From Prorocentrum cordatum (taxonomy: Eukaryota > Sar > Dinophyceae > Prorocentrales > Prorocentraceae): a stretch of DNA of 64,000 nt. Every line of letters starts with the position of its first letter. The first letter of the stretch is position 1. A program made the translations under genes and the position numbers. Shown one piece after another: positions 1-12,991 of this stretch. The notes beneath the pieces are model-generated. The model was not told the DNA's origin. It made no database searches and worked only from the letters and a program-made list of their open reading frames with translations. The stretch covers positions 228,709-292,708 of the forward strand of contig CAUYUJ010016162.1 in NCBI GenBank assembly GCA_963575745.1, in the 5' to 3' direction.

Positions 1-1708
1 CGAGTCATTGTAGCAGACGCTCTCGGTTATTCGTACTGAACGTACTGAACTCGAGGGCAACCACAGAGCTGATAATTACAGAAATCGATTGAGAATTATC
101 AGGCGCGTTCGTCCGTTGAATCAAGAGCTCTGAACTCGGCCTGCTCCCCGAGCTAGGTTCGCGAACCTATTGGTATTGTTCGAGTCATCTTGAGAAGTGC
201 TCTCGATTTTCTGTACTGAAATCGTGCTCGGGGAGGGCTACAGTGCTGCTGGTCACAGGAATCGATTTCGAGACATCAGGCGCGTCCGTTCGTCGAACCG
301 AGAGCTCGGAACTCGGTTTGCTGCTCGAACGAGATCCGCGAAACTGTTGTATTATTCGAGTCATCCTGAGAGGTACTCTCGGTTTTCTGCACTTAACTCA
401 GGCTGTATGGGGGGCTGCAGAGCACAGGAATCGATCCGCAGAATCAGACGCGTCCGCCTGTCGCATTCGGAGGTCTGAACTCAGTTTCATACTCGAGCTC
501 GATTAGAAAACTGTTCGTTTGTTTTGTTAGAGTCACCTTGAGAGGTCTATAATCGCTTGGGCTGAAAAACTAGTCGTTCTCTGAAATTCTTTTTCATATA
601 ATATATTGTCAGGAAGCCCGGCGGTAAGAAAGGTTGACGGTTTACCGCCGGCGCCCAGTTTGCAAGACAAATCTCGACGGACCTTTTGCTGACTGTTGGT
701 CGGTTGAAAATTCTGTTTTCAAAGTTTGACAATTCGTTGGAGCTCTAGTATTCTTTCCCATGATATTCGATCTTATTCCCGCTCGCCATCTTGATCTCAG
801 CTCGATCGGGTAACTTTGAAGGCCAAAAAGCAGGCAGGCGGGAACGGCCGTTTCGAGTCATCTTGATACGCGCTGTCGGTTTTCTCAAGATAACTCGAGC
901 TTTAGGACAACTACAGAGCTGGTCAGCACAGCTAATGCGTTCAGAATGATCAGGCGCGTTCGCCTGTTGAATCCAGAGGTCTGAACTCGGTCTGCTAGCC
1001 GAGCTAGGATCGCAAACCTATTCGTATTATTCGAGTCATTGTAGCAGGCGCTCTCGATTTTTCGTACTTAACTCGATCTGTAGGGCAGCCACAGAGCTGG
1101 TAATCACAGAAATCGATTGAGAATTATCAGGCGCGTTCGTCTGTTGAATCAAGAGCTCTGAACTCGGCCTGCTCCCCGAGCTAGGTTCGCGAACCTATTG
1201 ATATTGTTCGAGTCATCGTGAGAAGTGCTCTCGGTTTTCTGTACTTAAATCGTGCTGGGGGAGGGCTACAGTGCTGCTGGTCACAGGAATCGATTTCGAG
1301 ACATCAGGCGCGTGCGTTCGTCGAACCGAGAGCTCGGAACTCGGTCTACTGCTCGAACGAGATCCGCGAAACTGTTGTATTATTCGAGTCATTCTGAGAG
1401 GTACTCTCGGTTTTCTGCACTTAACTGAGGCTGTATGGGGGGCTGCAGAGCTGGTAATCACAGGAATCGATCCGGAGACGTCAGACGCGTCCGCCTGTCG
1501 CATTCAGAGGTCTGAACTTGGTTTCATACTCGAGCTCGATTGGAAAACTGTTCGTTTGTTTTGTTAGAGTCATCTTCAGAGGTCTATAATCGCTTGGGCT
1601 GAAAAACTAGTCGTTCTCTGAAACTCTTTTTCGCATTATATATTGTCAGGAAGCTCTACGAGTCCCCCGGCGGTAAGAAAGGTTGACGGTTTACCGCCGT
1701 CGCCCAGT
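1..1708 (+). repeat. Family A repeat array, two copies
   Basis: The first copy enters from outside the window and ends at the CAGT at 656-659; the second runs 660-1708 and starts truncated at the 'caagacaaatctcgacgg' part of the unit. Each copy carries several sub-repeats of about 175 bp (recurring 'gaactcggtctgctgcccga', 'cgtattgttcgagtcatc', 'aactcgggctgtaggg') and ends in the hairpin CCGGCGGTAA / TTACCGCCGG. The first copy's tail has lost the TCTACGAGTCCC part ('aggaagcccggcggtaag'). Short ORFs of 60-98 codons recur here, but they follow the repeat units and show no coding signature of their own, so I call none as a gene. Confidence 0.85.
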
Positions 1709-1902
1709 AACTCGTAGAGCTTCCCTTAGCTAGTTATAGCTGGAAGCTTAGAGTAATTCCGGCGCGCTGGAGAGCTAGTTGGCTCGGAAAAAAAGAACTG
1801 AACTTAACTCGTAGAGCTTCCCCTAGCTAGTTATAGCTGGAAGCTTAGAGTAATTCTGGCGCGCTGGAGAGCTAGTTGGCTCGGAAAAAAAGAATTGAAC
1901 TT
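1709..1902 (+). repeat. Tandem family A head segments (97 bp x 2)
   Basis: Two near-identical 97-bp heads, 1709-1805 and 1806-1902, each starting AACTCGTAGAGCTTCC and ending in an A-run. They are the 5' end of family A (CTCGTAGAGCT, 'agctagttggctcgg'). The second runs on into a full copy. Similar isolated head pieces occur at 10098-10230 and 22720-22860, so short head fragments are a recurring feature. Confidence 0.8.
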
Positions 1903-4900
1903 TTCACATCTTTTGGTCGGTTGAAAATATTGTTCTCGAAATTTGACAATTCGTAAGAGCTCTAGTATTTTTTCCCGTGATATTCGATCTTATTCCCGCT
2001 CGCCATCTTGATCTCAGCTCGATCGGGTATCTTTTACTGCCAAAAAGCACACTGGCGGGATCGGCCGTTTCGAGTCATCTTGATACGCGTTGTCGGTATT
2101 TTGTACTTAACTCGAGCTGTAGGACAGCTACAGAGCTGGTCAGCACACCTATCGCATTCAGAATCATCAGGCGCGTTCGCCTGTTGAATCCAGAGGTCTG
2201 AATTCGGTTTGCTAGCCGAGCTAGGTCCGCAAACCTATTCGTATTATTCAAGTCATCTTCATTCGCACTGTCGGTATTCTGAACTTAACTCGAGATATAG
2301 GACAGCTACAGAGCTGGTAAGCACGCCTCATCGACTCAGAATCATCAGGCGCGTTCGGCTGTTCCAACCAGAGGTCTGAACTCGGTCTGATAGCCGAGCC
2401 AGGTCCGCAAACCTATTCGTATTATTCGAATCATCTTGATAGGCGCTCTCGGTTTCCTGTACTTAACTCGAGCTATAGGACAGCTACAGGGCTGATAGTC
2501 ACAGAAACCGATTCAGAATTATCAGTCGCGTTTGTCTGTCGAATCCAGAGCTCTGAACTCTGTCTGCTGCGCGATCCAGAATCACGAAACTGTTCGTATT
2601 CTTCCAGTCATCTTGAGAGCTACTGTCGGCGTTCTGCACTTAACTCGGGCTGTAGGGAGGCTGCAGGGCGGGTAATCACAGGAATCGATTCGGAGACATC
2701 AGACGCGTCCGTCTGTCGCATTCAGAGGTCTGACCTCGGTCTGATACTCGAGTTGGGCTGAAAAACTATTCGTTCTCTGCAATTTTTTCGACATTATATG
2801 TTGTCAGGAAGCTCTACGAGTCCCCCGGCGGTAACAAAGGTTGACGGCTTACCGCCGGCGCCCAGTAACTCGTAGAGCTTCCTTTAGCAAGTTATTGCTG
2901 GAAGCTTTAGAGTAATTCCGGAGCGCTGGAGAGCTAGTTGGCTCGAAAAAAAAGAACTGAACTTTTCACAACTTTTGCTCGGTTGAAAATTTTGTTCTCA
3001 AAATTTGACAATTCGTTTGAGCTCTAGTATTTTTTTCCGTGATATTCGATCTTATTCCCGCTCGCCATCTTGATCTCAGCTCGATCGGGTACCTTTTGCT
3101 GCCAAAAAGCACACTGGCGGGATCGGCCGTTTTGAGTCATCTTGTCACGCGCCGTCGGTATTGTGTACTTAACTCGAGCTGTAGGGCAGCTACAGAGCTG
3201 GTAAGCACACCTATCGCAATCAGAATCATCAGGCGCGTTCGCCTGTTGAATCTAGAGGTCTGAACTCGGTCTGTGAGCCGAGCTAGGTCCGCAAACCTAT
3301 TCGTATTATTCGAGTCATCTTGACAGACGCTCTCGGTTTTCTGTACTTAACGCGAGCTATAGGGCAGCTACAGAGCTCATAGTCACAGAAATCGATCGGG
3401 AATCATCAGGCGCGTTCGTATGTTGATTCGAGAGCTCTAAAATCGGCCTGCTGCTCGAGCTAGGTTCGCCAAACTATTCGTATTGTCCGAATCATCTTGA
3501 AAAGTGCTTTAATTATCTGCACTCAACTCGTGCTGGGGGATGGCTAGAGTGCTGCGGGTCACAGGAATCGATTTGCACAGATCAGGCGCTTCCGTCGGTC
3601 AATTGTAGAGCTCGGAACTCGGTCTGCTGCTCGATTTAGATCTGCGAAACTATTGTATTATTTGAGTCATCCTGAGAGATGTTGTCAGTTTTCTGCACTT
3701 AACTCGGTCTTCAGCGGGGCTGCAGGGCTGTTAATCACATGGGTCGATCAGACGCGTGCGCCTAGCGCATTCAGAGGTCTGAATTCGGTTTGATACTCGA
3801 TCTGGATTGCGAAACTATTTGTTTTTTCTTAGAGTCTTTTTGAGAGGTATGAAATCGCTTGGGCTGAAAAAAGTAGTCGTTCTCTGGAGTTTTTTCCCAC
3901 ACTATATGCTGTCAGGAAGCTCTACGAGTCCCCCGGCGGTAACAAAGGTTGACGGTTTACCGCCGGCGCCCAGTTTCACATCTTTTGGTCGGTTGAAAAT
4001 TTTGTTCTCGAAATTTGACAATTCGTTAGAGCTCTAGTATTTTTTCCCGTGATATTTGATCTTATTCCCGCTCGCCATCTTGATCTCAGCTCCATCGGGT
4101 ATCTTTTACTGCCAAAAAGCACACTGGCGGGATCGGCCGTTTCGAGTCATCTTGATACGCGTTGTCGGTATTTTGTACTTAACTCGAGCTGTAGGACAGC
4201 TACAGAGCTGGTCAGCACACCTATCGCATTCAGAATCATCAGGCGCGTTCGCCTGTTGAATCCAGAGGTCTGAACTCGGTTTGCTAGCCGAGCTAGGTCC
4301 GCAAACCTATTCGTATTATTCAAGTCATCTTGATTCGCACTGTCGGTATTCTGAACTTAACTCGAGATATAGGACAGCTACAGAGCTGGTAAGCACGCCT
4401 CATCGACTCAGAATCATCAGGCGCGTTCGGCTGTTCCAACCAGAGGTCTGAACTCGGTCTGCTAGCCGAGCCAGGTCCGCAAACCTATTCGTATTATTCG
4501 AATCATCTTGATAGGCGCTCTCGGTTTCCTGTACTCACTCGAGCTATAGGACAGCTACAGGGCTGATAGTCACAGAAACCGATTCAGAATTATCAGTCGC
4601 GTTTGTCTGTCGAATCCAGAGCTCTGAATTCTGTCTGCTGCGCGATCCAGAATCACGAAACTGTTCGTATTCTTCCAGTCATCTTGAGAGCTACTGTCGG
4701 CGTTCTGCACTTAACTCGGGCTGTAGGGAGGCTGCAGGGCGGGTAATCACAGGAATCGATTCGAAGACATCAGACGCGTCCGTCTGTCGCATTCAGAGGT
4801 CTGACCTCGGTCTGATACTCGAGTTGGGCTGAAAAACTATTTGTTCTCTGCAATTTTTTCGACATTATATGTTGTCAGGAAGCTCTACGAGTCCCCCGGC

Positions 4901-6045
4901 GGTAACAAAGGTTGACGGTTTACCGCCGGCGCCCAGTAACTCGTAGAGCTTCCTTTAGCAAGTTATTGCTGGAAGCTTTAGAGTAATTCCGGAGCGCTGG
5001 AGAGCTAGTTGGCTCGAAAAAAAAGAACTGAGCTTTTCACAACTTTTGCTCGGTTGAAAATTTTGTTCTCAAAATTTGACAATTCGTTTGAGCTCTAGTA
5101 TTTTTTTCCGTGATATTCGATCTTATTCCCGCTCGCCATCTTGATCTCAGCTCGATCGGGTACCTTTTGCTGCCAAAAAGCACACTGGCGGGATCGGCCG
5201 TTTTGAGTCATCTTGTCACGCGCCGTCGGTATTGTGTACTTAACTCGAGCTGTAGGGCAGCTACAGAGCTGGTAAGCACACCTATCGCAATCAGAATCAT
5301 CAGGCGCGTTCGCCTGTTGAATCTAGAGGTCTGAACTCGGTCTGTGAGCCGAGCTAGGTCCGCAAACCTATTCGTATTATTCGAGTCATCTTGACAGACG
5401 CTCTCGGTTTTCTGTACTTAACGCGAGCTATAGGGCAGCTACAGAGCTCATAGTCACAGAAATCGATCGGGAATCATCAGGCGCGTTCGTATGTTGATTC
5501 GAGAGCTCTAAAATCGGCCTGCTGCTCGAGCTAGGTTCGCCAAACTATTCGTATTGTTCGAATCATCTTGAAAAGTGCTTTAATTATCTGCACTCAACTC
5601 GTGCGGGGGGATGGCTAGAGTGCTGCGGGTCACACAAATCGATTTGCACAGATCAGGCGCTTCCGTCGGTCGATTCTAGAGCTCGGAACTCGGTCTGCTG
5701 CTCGATTTAGATCTGCGAAACTATTGTATTATTTGAGTCATCCTGAGAGATGTTGTCAGTTTTCTGCACTTAACTCGGTCTTCAGCGGGGCTGCAGGGCT
5801 GTTAATCACATGGGTCGATCAGACGCGTGCGCCTAGCGCATTCAGAGGTCTGAATTCGGTTTGATACTCGATCTGGATTGCGAAACTATTTGTTTTTTCT
5901 TAGAGTCTTTTTGAGAGGTATGAAATCGCTTGGGCTGAAAAAAGTAGTCGTTCTCTGGAGTTTTTTCCCACACTATATGCTGTCAGGAAGCTCTACGAGT
6001 CCCCCGGCGGTAACAAAGGTTGACGGTTTACCGCCGGCGCCCAGT
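1903..6045 (+). repeat. 2.07-kb tandem duplication of a two-copy family A unit
   Basis: Positions 1903-3974 and 3975-6045 are near-identical, with a constant offset of 2071-2072 bp between matching points. Each half has two family A copies, with internal hairpin ends at 2866 and 4937. The second half starts exactly after the CAGT at 3974, at the same internal point ('ttcacatcttttggtcgg') that exists inside copy one. The few differences include single substitutions and a 2-bp difference near 4533. This implies recent duplication by unequal exchange or by retrotransposition of a read-through two-unit transcript. Confidence 0.85.
2807..2882. repeat. Nested palindrome at a family A junction (representative)
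   Basis: Outer arms are GGAAGCTCTACGAG at 2807-2820 and CTCGTAGAGCTTCC at 2869-2882, a perfect 14-bp inverted repeat. Inner arms are CCGGCGGTAA at 2825-2834 and TTACCGCCGG at 2849-2858, around a loop holding AAAGGTTGACGG. The outer palindrome forms only where a copy ending in AGCTCTACGAG is followed by an untruncated copy starting CTCGTAGAGCT. The inner hairpin closes nearly every family A copy; family B has CCGGCGGTGA / TCACCGCCGG. Confidence 0.9.
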
Positions 6046-6388
6046 TGGCCCAGCCGGCCGAGGCGGACAGGACAATGTGGCAACTTTAGGGTGGTTTTGC
6101 GATTTTTTGAAAGATATTTGACCATTCATTTTGAAAAAGCAGATCTTTACGCCCAGCATTGGCATATGAACTCCTCTCTGACAGCAGCTCAGCTCTCTCG
6201 ATGCATTTTTGCATGAGTTGACTCCCGGGAACTGAGCGAATATGAACATCGAAAAAATCGAATTTCAAGATTTTCGAAAAATCTCATTTTTTTTTATTCT
6301 GTGTCGATTCTCTCCACTCTTACTAGTGAGAGGAGCTCTACGAGGTTCCCGGCAGTGACCAGGTTGACGGTTCACCGTCGGCGCCAGT
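6046..6388 (+). repeat. Family B repeat copy
   Basis: About 340 bp, starting 'tggcccagccggcc' directly after a family A CAGT and ending in the family B hairpin 'gaggttcccggcagtgaccaggttgacgg'. Family B has its own body ('gggtggttttgcgattttttgaaagatatttga', 'gagaaagcagat', an 'actcttac' stretch near the 3' end). It shares the head (CTCGTAGAGCT, 'gagctagttggc'), the tail AGCTCTACGAG and the hairpin with family A. Confidence 0.8.
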
Positions 6389-8518
6389 TGCTGGAAGCTC
6401 AGAGTAATTCCGGCGCGCTGGGCTGCCCGAACTAGGTCCGCGAAACTATTCCTATTGTTCGAGTCATCCTGAGAGGTGCTGTCGATTTTCTGCACTTAGC
6501 TCGGGCTGTAGGGGGGCTGCACGGCGAGTAATGACAGGAGTCGATTCGCAGACATCAGACGCGTCCGTCTGTCGCATTCAGAGGTCAAACACTATTCACT
6601 ATAAGTCAGATTGTTGGTCAGTGCTGTCTGTTTTCTCAACTTAAGTCGAGTTAGGAAGCTCTAGGAGTCTCCCGGCGGTAACCAAGGTTGACGGTTTACC
6701 GCCGGTGCCCAGTTGGCAAGAAAAATCTCGACAGAACTTGTGGTGACTTTTGGTCGTTTGAACATTTTCTTCTCGAAATTTGACCATTCGTTAGAGCTCT
6801 AGTATTTTCTTAACATAACTCGAGATTTAGGACATCTACAGAGCTGGTAAGCACAGCTAATCGATGCAGAATGATTAGGCGCGTTCGCCTGTTGAATCCT
6901 AGAGGTCTGAACTCGGTCTGTGAGCCGAGCTAGGTCCGCAAACCTATTCGTATTATTCAAGTCATCTTGATAGAAACTCTCGGTTTTCTGTACTTAACTC
7001 GAGCTGTGCGCTGAGAGGGGGCTCCAGTGCTGGTTGTCATAAGAATCGATTTAAAGAGATCACGCGCGTCCGCCTGTCGAATCCAGAGCTCGCAACCCGG
7101 TCTGCTGCCCGAACTAGGTTCGCGAAACTATTGTATTCTTCGAGTCATCCTGAGAGATACTGTCGGTTCTCTGCACTGACCTCGGGCTGTAGGGGGGCTG
7201 CGGGGCTGGTAATGACAGGAGTTCATTCGCAGACATCAGACGCGTCCGCTTGTCGCATTCAGAGGTCAAAAAATATTCACTCTAAGTCAGAATGTTGATA
7301 GGTGCTGTCGGTTTTCTCAACTTAAGTCGAGCTTGGAAGCTCTACGAGTTCCCCGGCGGTAACCAAGGTTGACGGTTTACCGCCGGCGCCCAGTGATTCC
7401 GGCGCGCTGGAGAGCTAGTTGGCAAGAAAAATCTCGACGGACCTTTTGGTGACTTTTGGTGGGTTGAAAATGACTCGTAGAGCTTCCCTTAGCTAGTTGC
7501 TGGAAGCTTAAGAGTAATTCCGGGGCGCTGGAGAGCTAGTTGGCAAGAAAAGTCTCGACGGAACTTTTGGTGACTTTTGGTCGGTTGAAAATTTTGTTCT
7601 CGAAATTTAACAATTCGTTTGAGCTCTAGTATTTTTTCCCGTGATATTCGATCTTATTCCCACTCGCCATCTTCTCAGCTCGATCGGGTGAATATTACTA
7701 TCGAAAAGCACTCTGGCGGGATCGGCCGTTTTGAGTCATCTTGATATGCACTAACGGTTTTCTGAACATTACTCGAGCTTTAGGACAGCTACAGAGCTGG
7801 TAAGCACAGCTAATCGATGTAGAATGATTAGGCGCGTTCGCCTGTTGAATCCAGAGGTCTGAGCTCGGTCTGTTAGCCGAGCTAGGTCCGCAAACCTATT
7901 CGTATTATTCGAGTCATCTTGACAGGAACACTCGGTTTTCTGTACTGAACTCGAGCTGTAGGACAGCTACAGAGCTGATATTTACAGAACCCGATTCAGA
8001 ATCATCAGTTGCGTTTGTCTGTCGAAACCAGAGCTCTGAACTCGGTCTGCTGCCCGATCTAGAATCGCGAAACTATTCGTATTGGTCGAGTCATCTTGAG
8101 AAGTGCTCTCGGTTTTCTTCACTTAACTCGCGCTAAGGGGGGCTAGAGTGCTGGTGGTGACAGAAACCGATTTGAAGACATCGGGCGCGTCCGCCTGTCG
8201 AATCCAGAGCTCGGAACTCGGTCTGCTGCCCGAATTAGGTTTGCGAACCTATTGTATTGTTCGAGTCATCCTGAGAGGTGCTGTCGGTTTTCTGCACTTA
8301 ACTCGGGCTGTAGGGGGGCTGCAGGGCTGGTAACGAATGGAGTCGACGATTCGCAGACACCAGACGCGTCCGCCTGTCGCATTCAGAGGTCGAAAAATAT
8401 TCACTATGAGTTGGAAGGTTGGTAGGTGCTGTCAGTTTTCTCAACTTGAGTCGAGCTAGGAAGCTCTACGAGTTCCCCGGCGGTAACCAAGGTTGACGGT
8501 TTACCGCCGGCGCCCAGT
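6389..8518 (+). repeat. Family A copies, some internally deleted
   Basis: Three copies end at 6713, 7394 and 8518. The first is only about 325 bp because most sub-repeats are missing. These copies carry a variant 3' part ('aacttaagtcgagctaggaagctctacgag', 'gtaaccaagg') also seen near 23600 and 52870, so family A has at least two 3' subtypes. Head fragments occur again at 7395-7440 and 7470-7550. Confidence 0.8.
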
Positions 8519-8923
8519 TTTGTTTTCGAAATACCTCGTAGAGCTCTTTGGCATCGATGAGCTAGAGGAATTCCGGCGCGGGGTGGAGCTAGTTGGCCCA
8601 GCCGGCCGAGGCGGACAATGTGATAACTTTTGGGTGGTTTTGCGAAAATTTGAAAGATATTTGACCATTTATATTGAGAAAGCAGATTTTTACGCCGAGC
8701 ATCGGCATATGAACTTCTCTCTAACATCAGCTCAGCTCTCTCGATGCATTTTTGCATGAGTTGACTTCCAGGAACTGAGCGAATATGAACATCGAAAAAA
8801 TCGAATTTCAAGATTTTCGAAAACTCTCAATTTTTTTGTATTCTGTGTCGATTCTTTAGCAGTGAGAGAGCTCTACGAGGTTCCCGGCGGTGACCAGGTT
8901 GACGGTTTACCGCCGGCGCCAGT
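8519..8923 (+). repeat. Family B copy after a short family A stub
   Basis: A stub of about 17 bp of family A ('tttgttttcgaaat') is followed by an untruncated family B head, ACCTCGTAGAGCTC, at about 8535. The body ends in the B hairpin before 8923. The stub shows that fusion of two repeat pieces within one inserted unit is possible. Confidence 0.8.
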
Positions 8924-11359
8924 TTGAACATTCGTTAGAGCTCTAATATTTTTTTCCATGATATTCGATCTTTTTGCCGCTCGCCATCTTGATCTCAGCT
9001 CGATCGGGTAGCTTTTACTGCCAAAAAGCAGGCAGGCGGGATCGGCCGTTTCGAGTCATCTTGATGCGCGCTGTCGGTTTTATCAAGATAACTCGAGCTT
9101 GAGGACAGCTACAGAGCTAGTGAGCACAGCTAATCGATGCAGAATGATCAGGCGCGTTCGCCTGTTGAACCCAGAGGTCTGAACTCGGTCTGCTAGCCGG
9201 GCTAGGTCCGCAAACCTATTCGTATTATTCGAGTCATCTTGACATGCGCTCTTCGTTTTCTGTACTTAACTCGAGCTGCACGACAGCTATATGGCTGATA
9301 CGTACAGAATCTGATTCAGACTCCTTAGTGGCCGTTGTCTGTTGAATTCAGACCTCCGAACTCGGTCTGCTCTCCGATCTAGAATCACAAAACTATTTCT
9401 ATTGTTCGAGTCGCTTGCGAGATGCTGTCGGTTCTCTGCACTTAACTCGGGCTGTACGGGGGCTGCATGGCTGGTAATCACTGGAGTCGATTCGGAGACA
9501 TCAGGCGCGTTCGCCTGTGGAATCCAGAGCACCGAACTCGGTCTGTTGCCCGAACTAGGTCCGCGAAACTATTCGTATTGTTCGAGTCATCCTGAGAGGT
9601 GCTTTCGGTTTCCTGCACAACTCGGCTGCAGGGAGGCTGCAGGGCTGGTAATCACAGGGATCGATCCAGAGACATCATACACGTCCGCCTGTCGCATGCA
9701 GAGGTCTGAACTCGGTCTGATACTCGAACTAGGTTTGCCAAACTATTCGTATTGTTCGAGTCATCCTGAGAGGTGCTGTCGATTTACGCACGTAACTTGG
9801 CTGTAGGAGAGCGACAGAGCTCGTACAGAGGACAATCTAGAAGCATCGGGGGCGTTCGGCTGTTTCATCCGAGAGGTATCAAATTGCCTGGGCTGAAAAA
9901 CTATTTTTTCTGTGTAATTTCTTTCGACATTACATGTTGTCAGGAAGCTCTACGAGTCCCCCGGCGGTAAGAAAGGTTGACGGTTTACCGCCGGCGCCCA
10001 GTGGACGCTACTTAGTCTCGACGGACTTTTCGGTGACTTTTGGTCGGTTGAAAATGCCTCGAAGAGCTCTTCGTCGTCGATGAGCTAGAGGAATAACTCG
10101 TAGAGCTTCCCTTAGCAAGTTATTGCTGGAAGCTAAGAGTAATTCCGGGGCGCTGGAGAGCTAGTAACTCGTAGAGCTTCCCTTAGCAAGTTATTGCTGG
10201 AAGCTTAAGAGTAATTCCGGCGCGCTGGAGAGCAAGTTGGCAAGAAAAATCTCGACGGACCTTTTGGTGACTTTTGGTCGGTTCATTCGTTGGAGCTCTA
10301 GTATTTTTTCCCGTGATATTCGATCATATTCCCGCTCGCCGTCTTGATCTCAGCTCGATCGGGTACCTTTTGCTGCCAAAAAGCAGGCAGGCGGGATCGC
10401 CCGTTTCGGGTCATCTTGTCACGCGGTGATGGTTTTCTCAAGATAACTCGAGCTTCAGGACAGCTACAGAGCTGGTGAGCACATCTAATTGATTCAGAAT
10501 GATCAGGCGCGTTCGCCTGTTGAACCTAGAGGTCTGAACTCGGTCTGCTAGCCGAGCTAGGTCCGCAAATCTATTCGTATTATTCGAATCATTTTGACAG
10601 ACACTCTCGGTTTTCTGTACTTAACTCGATCTACAGGACAGCTACAGAGCTTATACGGACAGAATCTGATTCAGAATCATCAGTGGCCGTTGTCTCTTGA
10701 ATCCAGAGCTCTGAACTCCGTCTGCTGCCCGATCTAGAATCGCGAAACTATTCGTATTGTGCGAGTCATCTTGAAAGATGCTGTCGGTTCTCTGCACTTA
10801 ACTCGGGCTGTAGGGGAGCTGCATGGCTGGTAATCACTGGAATCGATTCAGAGACATCAGGCGCGTCCGCCTTTCGAATCCAGAGCTCCGAACTCTGTCT
10901 GCTGCCCCAACAGGTCCGCCAAACTGTTCGTATTGTTCGAGTCATCCTGAGAAGTGCTGTCGGTTTCCTGCACATAACTCGGGCTGTTGGGGGGGCTGCA
11001 GGGCTGGTAATCACTGGAGTCGATTCGGAGACATCATACGCGTCTGCCTGTCGCATGCACAGGTCTGAACTCGGTCTGATACTCGAGCTAGGTTCGCCAA
11101 ACTATTCGTATTGTTCGAGTAATCTTGAGAGGTGCTGTCGATTTACGCACGTAACTCGGGCTGTAGCAGAGCTACAGAGCTCGTACGAAGACAATCTAGA
11201 AGCATCGGGGGCGTGCGGCTGTTGCATCCTAGAGGTTTGAAATTGCTTGGGCTGACAAACTATGTTTTCTGTGTATTTTTTTCGACATTATATGTTGTCA
11301 GGAAGCTCTGCGAGTCCCCGGCGGTAAGAAAGGTTGACGGTTTACCGCCGGCGCCCAGT
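8924..11359 (+). repeat. Family A copies with head fragments
   Basis: Copies end at 10002 and 11359. The first starts truncated ('ttgaacattcgttag') right after CAGT. The second begins with two tandem head pieces (about 10098 and 10165). The 8924-10002 copy is near-identical to the copy ending at 14886, which lacks about 60-80 bp corresponding to roughly 9660-9720. This is a recent dispersed duplication about 5 kb apart. Confidence 0.8.
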
Positions 11360-12507
11360 TGGCAAGACAAATCTCGACGGACCTTTTGGTGACTTTTGGT
11401 CGGTTGAAAATTTTGTTCTCAAAATTTGAACATTCGTTAGAGCTCTAGTATTTTTTCCCATGATATTCGATCTTATTCCCGCTCGCCATCGTGATCTCAG
11501 CTCGATCGGGTACCTTTTACTGCCAAAAAGCAGGCAGGCGGGATCGGCCGTTTCGAGTCATCTTGATATGCGCTGTCGGTTTTCTGAACATAACTCGAGC
11601 TTCAGGACAGCTACAGGGCCAGTGAGCACAGCTAATCGATGTAGAATGATCAGGCGCGTTCGCCTGTTGAACCAGAGGCCTGAACTCGGTCTGCTAGCCG
11701 AGCTAGGTCCGCAAACCTATTCGTATTATCCGAGTCATCTTGACAGACGCTCTCGGTATTTTGTGCTTAACTCGAGCTGTAGGGCAGCTACAGAGCTCAT
11801 AGTCACAGAAATCGATTGGGACTCATCAGGCGTGTTTGTCTGTTGAATCGAGAGCTCTGAACTCGCCCTGCTGCCCGAGCTAGAATCGCGAAACTATTCG
11901 TATTGTTCGAGTCATCTGAAGAGGTACTGTCGCTTTCTAAACTTAACTCGGGCTGTAGGGGGCTACAGTGCTGGTGGGGACAGCAATCGATTTGAAGACA
12001 TCAGAAGCGTCCGCCTGTGGAAGCCAGAGCTCGGAACTCGGCCTGCTGCCTGAACTCGGTCCGCGAACCTGTTCCTATTGTTCGAGTCATCCTGAAAGGT
12101 GCTGTCGGTTTTCTGCACTTAACTCGGGCTGTAGGGGAGCTGCAGGGCTGGTAATCACAGGAATCGATTCGGAGACATCAGACGCGTCCGCCTGTCGCAT
12201 TCAGAGGCCTGAACTCGGTCTGATACTCGAGCTGGGTATAGGAAACTATTCGTTTTGTTTGAGTTATCTTCAGAAATGCTGTTGATTAGCGTACGTAACT
12301 CGGGCTGTAGCAGAGCTACATAGCTCGTACAGAAGACAATCCAGAAGCACCAGGGGGCGGTCGGCTGTTGCATCGAGAGGTCTGAAATCGCTTGGGCTGA
12401 AAAACTATTCGTTCTCTGCAATTTATTTTCTACATTATATATAGTCAGGAAGCTCTACGAGTCCCCCGGCGGTAAGAAAGGTTGACGGTTTACCGCCGGC
12501 GCCCAGT
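11360..12507 (+). repeat. Family A copy
   Basis: Starts truncated at 'tggcaagacaaatctcgacgg' and ends in the hairpin and CAGT at 12507. It has the regular set of about 175-bp sub-repeats. No gene is seen in it. Confidence 0.8.
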
Positions 12508-12991
12508 TCCGGCGCGGGGTGAAGCTAGTAACTCGTAGAGCTTCCCTTAGCAAGACATTGCTGTAAGAGTAATTCCGGGGCGCTGGAGAGCCAGTACCTC
12601 GTAGAGCTCTTCGGCATCGATGAGCTAGAGGAATTCGGGGGCGGGGTGGAGCTAGTTTGCCGACCCGGCCTTAAGAGACAATGTGATAACTTGGTGTCGG
12701 TTTTTCTATCTTTGCGTAAAATTTGAAAGTTCGTTTGAAGAACAGGTATTTTTCCCACCTGTAGTGGGTTATGTCGCGTCTACCAGTAAACTTTTCAGGT
12801 GCGTAGCTGCGGTATTACTATGAAAACACTTGGGGGAACCGACGTTGAATAACAACAGAAAACGTGATTTTCCGAGTTTCTCAGGTCTTGCTCTATGCGC
12901 TTTCTTCATACTTACCGAGGAGCGCCGTCTGAGAAAAGAGCTCTACGAGGGGCCCGGCGGTGACCTGGTTGACGGTTTACCGCCGGACAGT
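12508..12991 (+). repeat. Family B variant with mixed heads
   Basis: Contains a short B head piece ('tccggcgcggggtgaagctagt'), an A head piece (AACTCGTAGAGC at about 12530), then a B head (ACCTCGTAGAGCTC at about 12597) and a diverged B body ('ggtgcgtagctgcggtattac', 'aaaacacttgggggaacc'). The hairpin tail is shortened (CCGCCGGACAGT). A composite of three pieces. Confidence 0.75.

Noticed and set aside
1977-2201. A 74-codon ORF found in many family A copies (about 1977, 3039, 4049, 5110, 17028, 21681, 23781, 25971)
   Set aside because: It follows from nucleotide similarity of the repeat. Starts are often GTG, the reading is lost in other copies, and differences are not concentrated at third codon positions as far as I can see.
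2807-2882. An integron-type attachment site or bacterial terminator
   Set aside because: The hairpin resembles such structures in shape only. Eukaryotic context, no integrase, and the junction pattern fits retrotransposition better.
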